Assembly (NCBI GenBank): GCA_934229625.1
Contig: CAKQDU010000012.1
Location: forward strand, 1-33,539
Reading direction: 5' to 3'
Source of the DNA: an uncultured Alphaproteobacteria bacterium
GTDB lineage: Bacteria; Pseudomonadota; Alphaproteobacteria; RF32; CAG-239
Length of the DNA: 33,539 nt
The translations under genes were made by a program, and so were the position numbers. Every line of letters starts with the position of its first letter. Position 1 is the stretch's first letter. The notes beneath the pieces are model-generated. The model had not been told where the DNA came from. It worked only from the letters and a program-made list of their open reading frames with translations, and searched no databases. Positions 32,649-33,539 of this stretch are shown here, piece after piece.

Positions 32649-32670
32649 ATGTTTTTAAGAAAGTAATCTG

Positions 32671-33441
32671 CTAAAATTCCAGAGTTATACAGCACTCGCG
32701 AGAGCCATCGCAATGTTTGCACATCTCATGAATATTGTTGAGCGTTATGCTGCTGACGCAAGGTATATTGCCGCCGCAATATGCGTCTCCGCGATAATAT
32801 ATCCCACCTTTTCCATCTTGCCAGGTATTTACAATATTTACGGCAGAATGTAGCGGTTGTGCTAAATTAGAAATTAAAGATTCGCATAAACGCGGCGACC
32901 ACCCCGGAGATGATGTGCTGTCATTGTTTGATTGAATACCGCCGATAAATATATCAAAGACTAAATTTTCGGCGCGAGCTTGCACCTGAACCATATTTCC
33001 GTATGCGTCTTTAAAATGTTTATCACCAATTTTATTCCAGCTGTTTGGTATAAGGTTTAAGGCAATAGCCAAGTCGGCAAGTCCTGTATATCCGCTTTGC
33101 GGACTGAGTTTTCGCACATCGTCAATATGTTGAAGCATTCCAAAAATAATATGCGAATATTCCTCAGTGGCTTTATCTATTTTCCATTTTTCCATCGCTT
33201 TGGAATAACCTGCGATGCCACCGACAGTTAAAACACCAACAATCGCCAGCACGCCTAGCATTTCTATCATCGACCGCCCTAGCAGGTTTGTCTGTCGGGT
33301 CTCTACTAGCGCTTTTCTCGCTCGTGTACCTCGTTGTACACGTCGCTCCAAAAGTGCGGCGCATTGACTCACGACATCCAAATCCTTAAATGCGATGTTG
33401 TTTCTTTCGGCATCATTGCGAGGAGTGTAACGACGAAGCAA
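32671..33441 (-). CDS. Type IV pilin-like protein 2 (class III signal peptide; start uncertain)
   Basis: 256 aa if it starts at the TTG 33441, which has AAAGGG 7 bases upstream. No ATG exists in frame upstream and the frame stays open to the window edge, so the true start may lie outside. The leader of 55 residues ends in G55|RSMIE with E60 at mature +5. The hydrophobic helix MLGVLAIVGVLTVGGIAGYS and the following KAMEKW are nearly the same as in pilin-like 1. The C-terminus shares the Cys pattern (YCGGNIPC, MCKHCDGSRECC). The leader segment LLRRYTPRNDAE is encoded by a dispersed repeat, and a further segment (residues 23-54, ARKALVETRQTNLLG) is absent from pilin-like 1. Probably processed by the peptidase at 9511-10224. 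Confidence 0.75.
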   Translation of the reverse strand: MLRRYTPRNDAERNNIAFKDLDVVSQCAALLERRVQRGTRARKALVETRQTNLLGRSMIEMLGVLAIVGVLTVGGIAGYSKAMEKWKIDKATEEYSHIIFGMLQHIDDVRKLSPQSGYTGLADLAIALNLIPNSWNKIGDKHFKDAYGNMVQVQARAENLVFDIFIGGIQSNNDSTSSPGWSPRLCESLISNLAQPLHSAVNIVNTWQDGKGGIYYRGDAYCGGNIPCVSSITLNNIHEMCKHCDGSRECCITLEF

Positions 33442-33520
33442 TCCAGAACCCTTTATAGAGTAGCTACTGAACTTGTTATTTCCGAATGTGTGATTTTTTA
33501 CGCCGAACTCTGCAAAAACA
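33414..33520 (-). repeat. Dispersed repeat of about 105 bp overlapping the pilin-like 2 leader (copy 2)
   Basis: Minus-strand order matches the copy behind hydF: GCAGAGTTCGGCG, TAAAAAATCACACATTCG, AAATAACA, AGTAGCTACTCTATAAAG, then GGTTCTGGATTGC...TCGCAATGA. The palindromic core ATTGC/GCAAT lies at 33415-33442. The whole element is an open frame continuous with the pilin-like gene. Confidence 0.7.
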
Positions 33521-33539
33521 CGCTGAGTGGCAAAAAATA

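Noticed and set aside
29998..32650. CRISPR-like array, because of regularly spaced repeats
   Set aside because: The repeats are about 650-700 bp apart, are promoters, leaders and terminators, and the intervals are coding genes. No short repeat-spacer pattern exists.

Overview
The window looks like chromosomal DNA of an uncultured, anaerobic, host- or gut-associated alphaproteobacterium with moderate to low GC. The taxonomic inference rests on three things. First, ihfA is followed directly by a MerR-type gene, an alphaproteobacterial arrangement. Second, the protein styles of L25, RsmB and alanine racemase fit that class. Third, two pilin-like genes carry the GRSMIEMLGVLA-type N-terminus that I associate with gut Alphaproteobacteria of the RF32/CAG-239 kind. 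Anaerobic life is indicated by a class III ribonucleotide reductase (NrdD, NrdG and a separately encoded glycyl-radical subunit), the [FeFe]-hydrogenase maturase HydF, a 2[4Fe-4S] ferredoxin and thioredoxin reductase. No tRNA, rRNA, CRISPR array, transposase or phage module is visible.

Layout. Positions 1-1010 hold the start of a minus-strand gene, an inverted-repeat-rich spacer and pilin-like gene 1. Positions 1025-3806 hold a solitary VirB8-like gene and, divergently, a TolC-like lipoprotein with a fused cadherin/Ig-like domain. Positions 3807-7460 carry the anaerobic RNR operon behind a pair of NrdR boxes. Positions 7470-10224 carry groES-groEL and a prepilin peptidase on the minus strand. 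Positions 10225-11268 carry rplY and pth behind a structured leader. Positions 11270-20638 are a long minus-strand block: TetR regulator, membrane fusion protein, RND pump, rsmB, a membrane protein, a TPR protein and an Frm2-like nitroreductase. Positions 20756-24803 (minus) hold a duplicated LprI-like secreted protein, trmN6, ferredoxin and a membrane-anchored GH24-type lysozyme-like protein. Positions 24943-29979 hold trxB, hydF, tatD, alr, ihfA and a MerR-type regulator.

The most unusual part is 29998-32650. Four consecutive minus-strand cassettes each consist of a near-identical sigma70 promoter (TTGACA-17-TATATT), a near-identical AT-rich 5' UTR, a divergent 165-189 aa cytosolic protein of a family I do not recognise, and a terminator hairpin of one shared design with a compensatory base-pair change. 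The flanks are better conserved than the coding regions. A second pilin-like gene follows and runs toward the right edge. Its leader lies inside a dispersed repeat of about 100 bp that also occurs at the 3' end of hydF, and the repeat's palindromic core is also present in the leader of pilin-like gene 1. The prepilin peptidase at 9511-10224 is the obvious processing enzyme for both pilin-like proteins.
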